From NCBI GenBank assembly GCA_946894095.1, contig OX335657.1, positions 186,001-250,000 of the forward strand: a DNA stretch of 64,000 nt, in the 5' to 3' direction. This DNA comes from Incurvaria masculella. Its lineage: Eukaryota; Arthropoda; Insecta; Lepidoptera; Incurvariidae. The notes under the pieces were generated by a model. That model searched no databases. It was not told where the DNA came from and worked only from the letters and a program-made list of their open reading frames with translations. Every line of letters begins with the position of its first letter. The first letter of the stretch is position 1. Shown piece after piece: positions 37,178 through 47,043 of this stretch. The translations under genes were made by a program, and so were the position numbers.

Positions 37178-38364
37178 ATGGTCACATAAAATAATTCCAA
37201 ACTGTTGTTGCGCTATAACGTCCCCCTCCCCCTCCCGCGCGTCACGCTACCGGCATTGCGCAACGCGCGCATTGTCAACATCTCGCGTCGCCGCGCGCGC
37301 ACGCGCCGTCCCCCCCTCCCACCCGCCACGTCCACGCTCGATAAATGTAATGACCTCTCAGCTCTATTGCTTTGTGCTGCTTACTTTTGAAGTCGATTGG
37401 ATTGGGACTAACCCTTCCGGTGAGCAATCAGTGCACCCCCATCGCGGTCGCGTCATGTGGGCGCGGATCATTGTACACTCAACCAAAGGTTAAAGGATAC
37501 ACTTCCGGCTAATCGTAAAAATGAATGGTCTTTAAATACAACCTCTGAATCAATCTTGTTAGGGTTTTGTTTACTCAGTAGCTAGTGGACATACTCAACT
37601 ATGTTTGAATCTATACTCAACACTATAATTGTTTCCAAAAGTCAAAGTATTTCGACTGTTCATCTTTTCATTCAACCGGATGTGTATCCTAAACTCTTTG
37701 TTCGACTGTACAACCTAATGGGCTAATGGACACCCTACGATTCTTATTCATTTCGCTCATTCATCTCGCAGCGCTGACGCTGCCGCTGTTGCTGAGCAGC
37801 CGGTGCACCGACCGCTACTTCTGGGTGTAGACCCAGTCTGGGTGTAGACCCATGCAAGTGCTTTTATGTGAAGCGCGGCATATGGCGTACGCCAGTCCTT
37901 CACCTATCAAGCGCCCGATCACGCCCATCGGTTTTCGAAATTTCTCGGGGGCTGTGAAAAGCATGCCGACCAGACATGTGCTTATTCGCACTACGTTAGG
38001 AGGGTCTCAGGTCATACTTAAGGGGTAATTCATCGGCAGAGAGTGCATTTCACACTTTTGTTTGTCAACAGTCACTCACTCATGACATTAGATCAATCTT
38101 AGACACATTCCCCCACTAGATGGTAGGGTTAAAGCCCGACCGAGTTGGTACTATCGCATTGAATGAAAATACGGTGCGCACATATGTGTCAACATTTTTC
38201 TATCTTTGGTAAGCGATAATTTCAATACACCCGAAGTTCTAAGAGTGCCTCATTTTTAGAACCGAAGGAAAAAAATGTCCTAAAGTGGAGTAATTATTAT
38301 TCCTTGTTAGCAGCTTGTTATAGTCGGACCCTCACGGCGGCGTACACTCGGCGTATCTTTTTTT
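37178..38364. other. non-coding, nothing recognised
   Basis: CpG-rich at 37210-37330. 37873-37896 repeats AAGCGCGGCATATGGCGTACGCC, seen near 20124. GGGTGTAGACCCA occurs twice in tandem at 37824-37852. No gene. Confidence 0.5.
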
Positions 38365-38780
38365 TTATGCAGCATGACATGGATGGCTATTACCACACAA
38401 CTACCGTTATGATATTAGCCCAATACACGACATTACCGTAGGGAATAGGTGCCATGCCGGGACCTTCCCTTTCTGAGCACTGCTACATTGATTTGGATGG
38501 AAAACATGGACAATTTTTCATTTTTCAATTTTCTAATGCGATGGTACCAACCCGGGCGGGCTTAACCCCCCCCCCCTCCCCACCACCTAGTAGGGGGAAG
38601 GGGACCTACAGTTTTACATGGATTCCGAGCCGTGGAGCAACTCGCATTCATGACGAAATGCACTTATCTGACTCAGAATGAGAAAGAAAGTCATGCATGA
38701 ACGCGGCGAGGATTTAAGCCCAGACCTCTGGTATGCTAGTCTATTTCCCCCGCCACTAGGCTACGAACCGCTCATATCTA
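38365..38780 (-). mobile_element. SINE with tRNA-like head
   Basis: Body landmarks on the plus strand are GGATGGCTATTACCACAC, GATATTAGCCCAATACAC, GGTGCCATGCCGGGACC, GATGGTACCAACCCGGGCGG and ACCACCTAGTAGG. The 5' head is read on the minus strand from about 38775. A-box TAGCCTAGTGG (38763-38753) and B-box GGCTTAAATCC (38720-38710) have tRNA-like spacing, so the promoter is Pol III type 2. Related copies at 1446-1785 and 63105-63476; the latter has a different head. Confidence 0.8.
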
Positions 38781-39292
38781 CAGAGTGCCTTTCGTCCGGA
38801 CAGCACCGTGGGGTGCACTCTGTCCAGACCGCACGACAGAGCGTCCTCCGCCCCGACCCCGCCCGACAGCGCCGCGCGCCCCGTGTATCGACGTGTGTGG
38901 GGTGTGGCGGGGTGTGGTGGGGTGGGAGGGGGAGGGCCGGCAGCTCGATCTCTGCGCCCGCTCGGCTAACGAACTAATCTCGTTGGAGAAGAATGTGGAG
39001 AGCGGAGCAGCAAATTGTGTTACAGTAACTCCTACAGGGTTTTGGTTAAAGCTACAATTAGGGTGAAGGAAGTCGATTAATAGAGTTATCCGTCCGCTGC
39101 CGGTCGGGTCGGGTTCGTGGGCGCCTCCGTCGGGTGTTACGAGCTAAGGCTGAACTAAAGTATTGTTTAGTAGAGCTACGAATGTATCGCCGCCATAGGT
39201 TTTGTTGAAGTTGTTATGACTGGTAGAGACCACTAGTAGAGATCGATCGATAGCTGTAGAGTTCAATGAATAATAGATAGCTTATATACACT
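38781..39292. other. non-coding, nothing recognised
   Basis: GC-rich to about 38960, then mixed. Frames at 38678-38977 and 38785-39066 have no domain. Confidence 0.5.
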
Positions 39293-42200
39293 TATTTTAT
39301 TTATTTATTTATTTATTTCGCAATAACAAGGGTTTGTACATGCAAGAAATGCAAAGTAGGTATTGTTGAAACATAAAATTTCAGATGCGGGTAGCGGAGT
39401 CACTTCACATTTTCTAGGTTGTGGCTGAAAGGCTATCGAACTAGGCGGTGTCGCCTGTATCTCGACTAATCCTTTTGTGTGCAATGAGCGGCACTTCTTT
39501 AAATATATTATGCAAGCATTTATAGATAAAAAAAAAAAAAATAGGATAGTCCCCCCACCATACGATACATATATTAAATTATATAAATATATATAGATAT
39601 GAAGTTGTAAATTATAATTATATAAAATAGGTATTAGTTTGTTTGCACATTCCTTATTACTTTTTAAACTTTTATTTTTTGTTTTGTTTACGTAGCTGAT
39701 TGTTAAAAAAAAAACACAGAACACAATAATATAAAATGTTGTTGTTTTTTTTTTTTTTTAAACGTTATTAAGATAAATCTTAATTAAGGGTTGTAGGCTA
39801 TCTCATTTTACATTTGATCGCATGTTCGCATCTATCAATGTCTTTGTGAACTAGCCATTTTACCACCGTTCTCTTGAAAGAGTGAATGCTTTTTATTTGG
39901 GCCCAGTTATCGCAGGAATTGTAAATTTTTGGTGCGATAAAAATGTGACTCCGATGCGCGAAAGCAGTTCGACACTGAGGAGCGCGTACCAACTTGGCAA
40001 TTCTCGTGGAATGACTGTGACTTGGCAGAACGTGAAGATGTGATTTTTTGTGAAAGTTAACAAGAGCTGTCTGCATGAAGATTTGACGGACACTGAGAAG
40101 GCCGGATTCTTTAAAAAGTTTTTGGCTTGGATATCTGTAGGTTTTTTTAAATGTTACCCTAATTATAGATTTTTGAGCTTTAAACAGAGGATCCAATACA
40201 GTTTTTGTTGCGCCTCCCCATGCCAAAATACCATATCGGATTGTGTTTTGTACTAGGGCATAGTATACCAATTTGAGATGTTTCAGCTTCAGTATATCTC
40301 GTATCTGTTTAAAGAAAAAAATAAATTTTCGTAATCTTGAAGTTATTTTATCGATGTGAGCACGCCAAGTGAGTCTATTATCGATCAGGATTCCCAGATA
40401 TTTTATAGTGTCAACTGATTTGATCAAAGGGCAACGACAATTGTGAGTGATGTGGCAATTTGTATGCATTTTTATATTTGTTTCCTTTGGAAGGCTCCTT
40501 TTAGTAATGCCATAGTACATGCAGCTAGTTTTATTTATGTTAAGCGTCAAGAGGTTAGTGTCATACCATTTTTTTGCGATTGAAAGTCCCAATTCAGCAG
40601 AGTTTTCAGTTTGTTCCCAAGTTTTCCCGCGGAATAGCAAGACGGTGTCATCCGCAAATGCAATTATCTCTCCTTCCATTAATTCTAGGTCGCAGAGTTC
40701 ATTGACGTATATTTGGAAAAGTATAGGACCTAAAACACTACCTTGAGGCACCCCAAACAAAACACTGCATTCGTCACTCAACATTTCGCCAGATTTAGTA
40801 GAAAGTGTTCTTCCGGTGAGATAATCCTTAAAAAAGGCAAGAGCAATCCCCCTAATCCCTAGCACTTCCAGTTTTCGCAGCAACATTTTGTGGGAAACAG
40901 AATCGAAAGCTTTTTGTATGTCTACGTAGATGCCAATACAGTTTTTTCCTGAGTCTAGCGTTTCAACAATATATTTGGTTAATGTTTCCAGAGCATCCTC
41001 GGTGCTAGTTTTAGCTTTGAAACCATATTGCCGCTTAGAAATTATATCATGTTTATTTAAAAAGAAAACTAGACGAGATTTAACAATTTTTTCCAAAATT
41101 TTAGATATAGTACTTAGCAAGGCGATTGGACGATAATTTCCACAGTTTGAAGCATCTCCTGATTTATAAATCGGTACTATGATTGCTCTTTTTAAACAAT
41201 TGGGGAAAGTGCCCTGCTCCAGGCAAAGATTGAATATATGGGTTAGGGGTCCTAGTAGTTCGTCTTGAAGTCGTCTTAAAAAACTGATGCTGATTTTGTC
41301 GGAGCCAGGTGCAGATGAAGTTTTTACATCGTCCATAAATTTATGAACTTCGTCTATTGAGGTTGGGGACATAAATATTGTCTCATCTATAGTTTTCATG
41401 GGTCTGAAGCTATGTACTAGTTGTTGTTCACTAGTGTTCAAAGAATTTAGCATTTCCTGCGCTAGTTTGTCTCCAACTGTTGAAAAGTATGTGTTTAATG
41501 TATTTAGTTTTTCTTTAAGTGAGCTGTTATTGGAAGGAGTTTTTATTGGTGCTAAGTTGGTATATTTTTGGGTGGTAGTATGAGTCATTTCTTTGACGTG
41601 ACGCCAAATCTTCTTAGTATCGCTTCCCGATTCTTCTACTTTCTGGCTATAATAAAGGTTATAAGCGGTTGTGATTGATTTTTTAGTTAGGTTTCTATAT
41701 CTAATATAAGTTGTTTTAATTTCCAAATCATCAGGATTCAGGCGATGTCTCATATGTAGACAGTCTCTACGTTGCATGCATTTAATTAATCCAGGATGAA
41801 TCCAAGGTTTTAAGTTGTTATATTTTTGTTTCCTTTTAGTGTTTGTTATGATGTGACTTTTAGTTACAGTGTTTAGTTCCTTGATAAATGTTTCCATTGC
41901 ATCGTTAGCTGATTTGAACTGCAGCAAAATGTTCCAGTTTTGTTTGGCAAGGTCTCCTCTAATTGCATCATAGTTGTATTTTATTTGTATATCCTTTTGC
42001 AAGGTCTTTGGAAAATTATGATTGAGTCCTAAAATAGCTAGATCGTGGTCTGTCAGGTCTGTTGGGCAAACCAAGGCTACCAATTTCTTATTTTTAGAAT
42101 TTAGCATAATGTGATCAAGACACGAGTTTTTTCTTGTTGGTAAATTTATGGCTGGTGAAAGAGCATGTTCTGCAAGTAGATTTAAATAGTCTTGCGATGA

Positions 42201-42700
42201 TTTATCCTTACTATTTAGAATATCAATGTTTAGGTCACCTGTTACCAAAGTAGTTGAACGATTTGAGTAATTGATAAGTATTTGGTCAAGTGAGAGCAGA
42301 AAAGGGGTTATGTTGTGGTATGACGGAGACCTGTAAATAGCAATTAACGTTATATTTTCTACTTTCAATACTAAACAGTTGGCATCTTTGACGTCAGGTT
42401 CACAGACACTAGTTTGCAGGTTGTTTTTGGTATATACAATAACACCATCATTTTGCAAAGGGTTGTTAAGTGTGTGGTAGGCATTATAGCCATCCATGTG
42501 TTTAGGTTCATATCCTTCTGGAATCCAGCATTCTGTCAGTACAATTATATCGAATAAGACATCCAATCGTCGAAGAAGTACCAGAAGCGTGTTGTAATTA
42601 CAATTTACGCTCCTAATGTTGATTGTAATCATTTTCAGAGCATAGTCATTCAAATGCGACTTGCAGAAGACAAATTTATTTAAAATTTAATCATTTATAT
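39293..42700 (-). mobile_element. LINE with intact ORF2
   Basis: Minus-strand non-LTR retrotransposon. The 3' end on the plus strand is at 39293-39318, where the minus strand ends in (AAAT)n. A 3' UTR of about 480 bp separates the stop codon (39798) from the tail. The 5' limit is uncertain, a little beyond 42653. No ORF1 is seen before another LINE fragment starts near 42790, so the copy may be 5'-truncated or of a single-ORF type. No clear target-site duplication. Confidence 0.88.
39798..42653 (-). CDS. LINE ORF2: APE endonuclease-reverse transcriptase, intact
   Basis: 951 codons, no stop or frameshift. The endonuclease occupies residues 1-230: NIRSVNCN (Asn motif), VLTECW (Glu), TLVTGDLNIDIL (Asp/Asn) and LTDHDLAILGL (His). 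The RT lies at about 480-760: YRPIALLSTISKILEKI, QYGFKAKTSTEDAL, GIYVDIQKAFDSVSHK (first catalytic Asp), FGVPQGSVLGPILFQIYVN, FADDTVLLF (catalytic pair) and IKYLGILIDNRLTWRAHI. The C-terminus (KAQKSIIRVTFKKTYRYPS) matches the fragment at 10.1 kb. The family copies itself by nicking the target and priming reverse transcription there. All catalytic residues seem present, so activity is possible but unproven. The start ATG at 42653 lies 23 bp before the first endonuclease strand. Clade probably CR1/Jockey-like. Confidence 0.92.
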   Translation of the reverse strand: MNDYALKMITINIRSVNCNYNTLLVLLRRLDVLFDIIVLTECWIPEGYEPKHMDGYNAYHTLNNPLQNDGVIVYTKNNLQTSVCEPDVKDANCLVLKVENITLIAIYRSPSYHNITPFLLSLDQILINYSNRSTTLVTGDLNIDILNSKDKSSQDYLNLLAEHALSPAINLPTRKNSCLDHIMLNSKNKKLVALVCPTDLTDHDLAILGLNHNFPKTLQKDIQIKYNYDAIRGDLAKQNWNILLQFKSANDAMETFIKELNTVTKSHIITNTKRKQKYNNLKPWIHPGLIKCMQRRDCLHMRHRLNPDDLEIKTTYIRYRNLTKKSITTAYNLYYSQKVEESGSDTKKIWRHVKEMTHTTTQKYTNLAPIKTPSNNSSLKEKLNTLNTYFSTVGDKLAQEMLNSLNTSEQQLVHSFRPMKTIDETIFMSPTSIDEVHKFMDDVKTSSAPGSDKISISFLRRLQDELLGPLTHIFNLCLEQGTFPNCLKRAIIVPIYKSGDASNCGNYRPIALLSTISKILEKIVKSRLVFFLNKHDIISKRQYGFKAKTSTEDALETLTKYIVETLDSGKNCIGIYVDIQKAFDSVSHKMLLRKLEVLGIRGIALAFFKDYLTGRTLSTKSGEMLSDECSVLFGVPQGSVLGPILFQIYVNELCDLELMEGEIIAFADDTVLLFRGKTWEQTENSAELGLSIAKKWYDTNLLTLNINKTSCMYYGITKRSLPKETNIKMHTNCHITHNCRCPLIKSVDTIKYLGILIDNRLTWRAHIDKITSRLRKFIFFFKQIRDILKLKHLKLVYYALVQNTIRYGILAWGGATKTVLDPLFKAQKSIIRVTFKKTYRYPSQKLFKESGLLSVRQIFMQTALVNFHKKSHLHVLPSHSHSTRIAKLVRAPQCRTAFAHRSHIFIAPKIYNSCDNWAQIKSIHSFKRTVVKWLVHKDIDRCEHAIKCKMR

Positions 42701-42789
42701 TTTTTTTCATTTAAGCTAATTTTTATTAATACTTGCACTTTTATTTAAGAATTAAAAGTATCTGTTTTTGAAATTGGGCTAGACGATAG

Positions 42790-43530
42790 AAAAAACACTA
42801 ACAGCCGTATTTACCAAGCCCAGTTTACCAAGTACATATTGATAGGCTGGAGAGAGTTCAGAAACGTTTTCTATAGCAGAAACTATGCGGTACCCTATCA
42901 TCATATAAAGATCGACTCACTTATTTGAATATGGAAACACTAGCTCTACGCCGATCTTGCCATGACGTCATATTCATGCACAAAATTTTAAGTGGTGTTA
43001 TAGATTGTTCGGAGTTGCTGCGGCGGATAAATATATGTTTCCCACGATCAGGCAGTAGATTGTCAAACTGCTTAATTTTCCTTCTAGACTGTTGTCGCAC
43101 TAATGCCATTTCACACGCTCCAATTTACAGAATAAGCAAACTATGTAATGAATGCAGGGACCATTGTGACATTTATGCGGATCAACCGGGGAAATTAAAA
43201 TATAGTTATAGGAAATACTGTAATTCTTTTGGTAGTTAAGGAGTTCAGAATACTTTTTTTTGTATACATTAGTAGAAAACGTGTATCCTTGTGTTTATTT
43301 TTGTTCACTTTTTTGGTATACAGTTTTTTGTTTAAATTACACTTACTTTATGTGCTTTTCATATTTCCATATTATTATATGTGCTTAACTATACGCAAGT
43401 AGTGTTCTGCTTTAGTGGAGTGTACACAAACTTAAAATTCTATAAATGTGCATATTATTTTGTCTTACTTTGTCTCATACGTTTATAACTCTGTTGTGGA
43501 ACCATAATAAATAAATAAATAAATAAATTC
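42790..43530 (+). mobile_element. LINE fragment, ORF2 C-terminus and 3' UTR
   Basis: Plus-strand reading from about 42830 gives HIDRLERVQKRFL, a stop, then LRRSCHDVIFMHKILSGVIDC and LLRRINICFPR. This is the C-terminal region of R1/Jockey-type polymerases (R-DV-FL-KLL-G-IDCPELL). It ends at 43235. The 3' UTR ends with AATAAATAAATAAATAAAT at 43508-43528. 5'-truncated and inactive, orientation opposite to the neighbouring LINE. Confidence 0.75.
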
Positions 43531-43534
43531 AGAT

Positions 43535-43622
43535 AGGGTTACTAAACCGGTTTTATGTATGGTTAGTCCGGTGATAATCGGGTACTAATTATTGACAGGT
43601 GCTCTCTGAATACGACTTTAGG
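43535..43622 (+). repeat. TTAGTACGAG-type repeat fragment
   Basis: ACTAAACCGGTTTTATGTATGGTTAGTCCGG, then GGGTACTAATTATTGACAGGTGCTCTCTGAATACGAC; compare 14056-14116 and 22217-22335. Confidence 0.6.
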
Positions 43623-43785
43623 ATTCAAAATCTCGAAGGTTACTTTCAGTAAGCTTGATTAGCATAAGAATCTATGTTTCGTAAGTTACTTTTGGTACAA
43701 AAATTATTACAATATATAAAAAACAAACGTGTCTAAATTAGTTCACAATTCAATATGTGACAAAATGTATAACCTCTATTAAGTT

Positions 43786-44035
43786 TATTAGGGTTCCGTA
43801 CCCAAAGGGTGCCAACAGAATCCTATTACTAAGCCTTCGCTGTCCGTCCGTACGTCAGTCTATCCGTACGTATCCGTCCGTCCGTCTGTCACAGGGCTGT
43901 ATCTCGTGAACCGTAATAGGTAGGCAACAGAAATGTTCACAGTGTGTGTATTTTTTTGCCGATATAACAACAAATAGATAAAATTAAAAAAATAAGTACG
44001 GAACCCTTCGTGTGCGAGTCCGACTTGGCCGGTTT
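43786..44035 (+). repeat. GGTTCCGT-type repeat, short form
   Basis: AGGGTTCCGTACCCAAAGGGTGCC at the start, GTCCGTCCGTCTGTCAC, CGTGAACCGTAATAGG and GCCGATATAACAAC. Ends CTTCGTGTGCGAGTCCGACTTGGCCGG at 44006-44032. Compared with 30553 it lacks about 190 bp of the interior. Confidence 0.88.
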
Positions 44036-44411
44036 TATCTAATTCGTATGGATTGTTTGAGGTAATTATCGTTTGTTTAGTAGTAGTATGTCTACCCGTA
44101 TATTGTATGGTGTCAACTCTTTGATAGCTGAATCAATTATGTTACAAATTCCTTGCATACTTTATTCCTTCACTAAATTTTGCGAGATCAGCTGGGAGTG
44201 GGGGGTGCGAGGGTGAGGGTGTGTGTGTGTGTTAGGGTGTAGAGGTTGGTGTGACGTCACGGCTGTGGCGGCGTGGCGTATTAACACTCGCTCGAGATAA
44301 ATCTATTTGTCATATTAATGTGGGCAATTACCACGACATGCGGGCCGGCGGCGGCGGCGGGAGGGGGCGCGGGGCGAGGGGGCGCGGTGCGGAAGGGTTA
44401 GCTACACGTAC
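44036..44411. other. non-coding with GT-rich and G-rich runs
   Basis: (GT)n at 44220-44232 and a G-rich tract at 44340-44390. No gene. Confidence 0.5.
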
Positions 44412-44531
44412 AGGGCGTTCACACTCGACTCTTAAGTCAATCCAGGCAAAGCACTCGCAGAGCATGCCGTGTAGTACACCATGACACGCTCTACACTTTA
44501 TGATACCTTCAGTGTCGTCCGGTAACATTCT
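44412..44531 (-). CDS. candidate internal exon, Cys-rich, function unknown
   Basis: On the minus strand a ten-T pyrimidine tract and CAG (44541-44532) precede a 120-bp open block that ends at CCT followed by a GTACGT donor (44411-44406). It gives exactly 40 codons, phase 0 at both ends. The peptide has Cys-x2-Cys, Cys-x-Cys and one more Cys (KCRACHG, MLCECFAW, VECERP), perhaps zinc-binding or disulfide-bonded; I do not recognise it. It lies 4.6 kb downstream of the homeobox-gene exon 49159-49312 on the same strand. A second AG two bases inside (acceptor CAGAG) would give a phase that joins that exon through its GTAAGT donor. It may be a later exon of that gene, another gene, or chance. Confidence 0.45.
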
Positions 44532-46744
44532 CTGAAAAAAAAAATACTACAAAATATTCAGTTCAAGCATGTACCACCCAGAAAGTAAATCGTTTAGGTC
44601 TTTAAATAATAATGAACTCATGTCGTCCTTCTCGTCGAGATTAACTTACAGTATTCATTGCTGGGATCTGAGCACCAGCACGGATTCCAAAAGCCGCAAA
44701 TTAAAAACCCTCATACCTGCGTTAAGTTTTATTAAAAGCCTCTCACCGCAGCGCGCCCTCCCCGCGCCCTCCCCGCGCCGCCGCCACCCGCCGACTGTCG
44801 CACCCGCTGTATAAGCGCTCTCATCATAATTCCTCTATGAATAAATAACGTTGTGCAATTATTCCATTTGTTGTCGTGTCGCCTAAATTAGAACCGTAAT
44901 TACTCCAAGCTACGGACTAAATTGATATTGATCTCGCGGCGCGCTCTCCGGACCGACACCAAAGGGTTATCGCTCACTCAATCTCGTGTTTTAATATTCT
45001 AATTTAATGAATTTGATATCGCACCAGAAGTGGCTTCATTACGAGTAAGAGAAATACATTTAACTTTTGTCTAATTCATCTTCTATCCTGTGAAGCGAGC
45101 ATTACAACATTTGAGTGGTGTCATTGATTTTATTTCAAAAGTTTAGATGACAAATTCATCACCATTCATTATACGCCATTGGCATGTCGACCCTATTCGT
45201 AGAAACTGGAGGGAAATTGCGGTAAAAAGTTAGCGTGTTAACCTTAAAGTAGCTGGAAATTGGTAAATGAATTGAAAAACGTGTTAGAGCAACCAAGCTT
45301 CTACGCCTTTGTCATTGAAAGTAATTTTCGATTCTTCAACCACAGATACCCTGAAACATACTTTCGTATTAAAAAAACCACCCAATTACTAGAAACGGGA
45401 GTATATTTTTTTTAAAACCGATCCTTTTGATTTCTTCTCTTCGGATAACGGTCGATTTTGTAAGGAATTGGTCCAATAATGAAATAAAAAAAAACACAGC
45501 TTTCGGACACCTCGCTTACTGCGCCACTATTATTAAAAGTGACAATCTATTTATTAGATAGGTTTTTCATTGCCACTTCAACCGTCTATCATCCAATGCG
45601 GTGGTACCAACCCGGGCGGGCTTAACCCTACCACCTAGTAGGGGAACAAAGAACTGAGAAATACAATATTATGCAATACGTTTTTCACGATGTTTTCCTT
45701 TATCACTGAAATAGCCACGTTGCGGCGGTGAAACTTCTAGCTATACATCCTCCCCACGCCAGATGTATGAAGCTCTTGTCGCGAGAGTGTGAGCGCGCGA
45801 GGGCGGGCGGGGGAACATCCGGTCGAGCTGCGCTGACCGGAAGTGACGCCGCCATCTTGCCGTAATGGGATTTGAGCGCGGCGCGAGGCGACGCGACGCC
45901 GCCGCCGCACCCGTTATAAGCTCATTAAATCCTCGCGCCGTTAACGAGACATCCTTTACTTGTTTACCAAAATGAGATCGAAACATCGAGATACTTCGAA
46001 ACAGATAATAATCGATGTTTTCGACTCCGATTAAGCTTATAGACGTATCGTTGGGTAGTTTTGTTCAAACGAATGAATAACTACTCGTTTTGTATAGCAA
46101 CTTGTTTACCGCCACCACGGAGGTGGGCCTCTCTTTATCACAAAAGTTAATTAATAAAAGTGTCCATAAAGTCCACTCCTTTACCATTGTCCTAAAATAT
46201 GTATAAACAATAATTGTATTCTTATTATTTATTTACACCGTAAATAGAGATCATTCGAGATTCGTTCCGTCATGGACTTCGATCTTTGAGTAAAAGAAAC
46301 TAAGGAATTATTAATATTTCGACTGTAAAGATATAAAAATACACGAGTGTACATGTTCAGTCGAGACCACCGACGACGACGCCGACGGTGGCGCCGTGAC
46401 GTCACTCGAGTCTATTGGATTGATGGCCGCCGCCGGACGCTTCGACGTCGACACTTTTAATTTGTACAACCCAAATAGCATGCTTTACAACGTCAACCGA
46501 CACCTTACTTTTTTACAGATCGTTGTTATTCCATCCCATTAATGCGATGTTGGTGTGAAGAATGTGCGCGGTGCGACGTGCTCGGCGGTCAGGGATTGGC
46601 AACTGGTGACTGGTGACTGGTGACTCGGTGACGTGAGGCCGCGCAGTACACGCGTACAATACAATTAGCGGCAATTAACTGCTAATGAGACGAGTGCGGT
46701 CACACACACAGTGCACAGTGCTGGCGACACACGCTGTGGATGTG
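44532..46744. other. non-coding, one SINE fragment
   Basis: 45594-45655 matches the SINE body (CCAATGCGGTGGTACCAACCCGG, ACCACCTAGTAGG). CpG-rich at 44745-44815, 45780-45920 and 46365-46445. No exon with paired splice sites identified. Confidence 0.5.
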
Positions 46745-47043
46745 AATTCTTGGAATTCCGCACTCGGTAATCAGGAATATTTCATATTTCAAATTCTTTA
46801 TTCAATTGAGCATTTTACAAGTGTACAATACATAATTGTATACACTTAATACTATAGAATATTTCGGTCGAGAAAACCGCTTTTATAGCGATTGTCACCA
46901 CGAGTTTCGCGACGGTAAAAAAATTCAGAGCACGGTATTTAAATGATTCAAGGTCGAGAAAAACGCTTAGACAACCGCTATAAGAGCGGGTTACTCGACT
47001 GAACGATTCCTAATTCCTGAGCACTGAATTCCAAGAATAGGCC
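46745..47043. mobile_element. foldback MITE carrying a nested insertion
   Basis: Left end GAATTCTTGGAATTCCG...CAGGAAT and right end 47004-47043 (CGATTCC-AATTCCTGAGCACTGAATTCC) are inverted and match the MITE at 8358-8584, as do the inner GTCGAGAAAACCGC and TTATAGCG. The element is interrupted at 46783-46856. Confidence 0.7.
46783..46856 (-). mobile_element. 74-bp retroposed fragment with 9-bp TSD
   Basis: Flanked by direct repeats GAATATTTC at 46774-46782 and 46857-46865. On the minus strand the insert ends AATAAAGAATTTGAAATATG, as a LINE or mRNA 3' end would. Inferred to be a severely 5'-truncated retroposition into the MITE. Confidence 0.6.
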
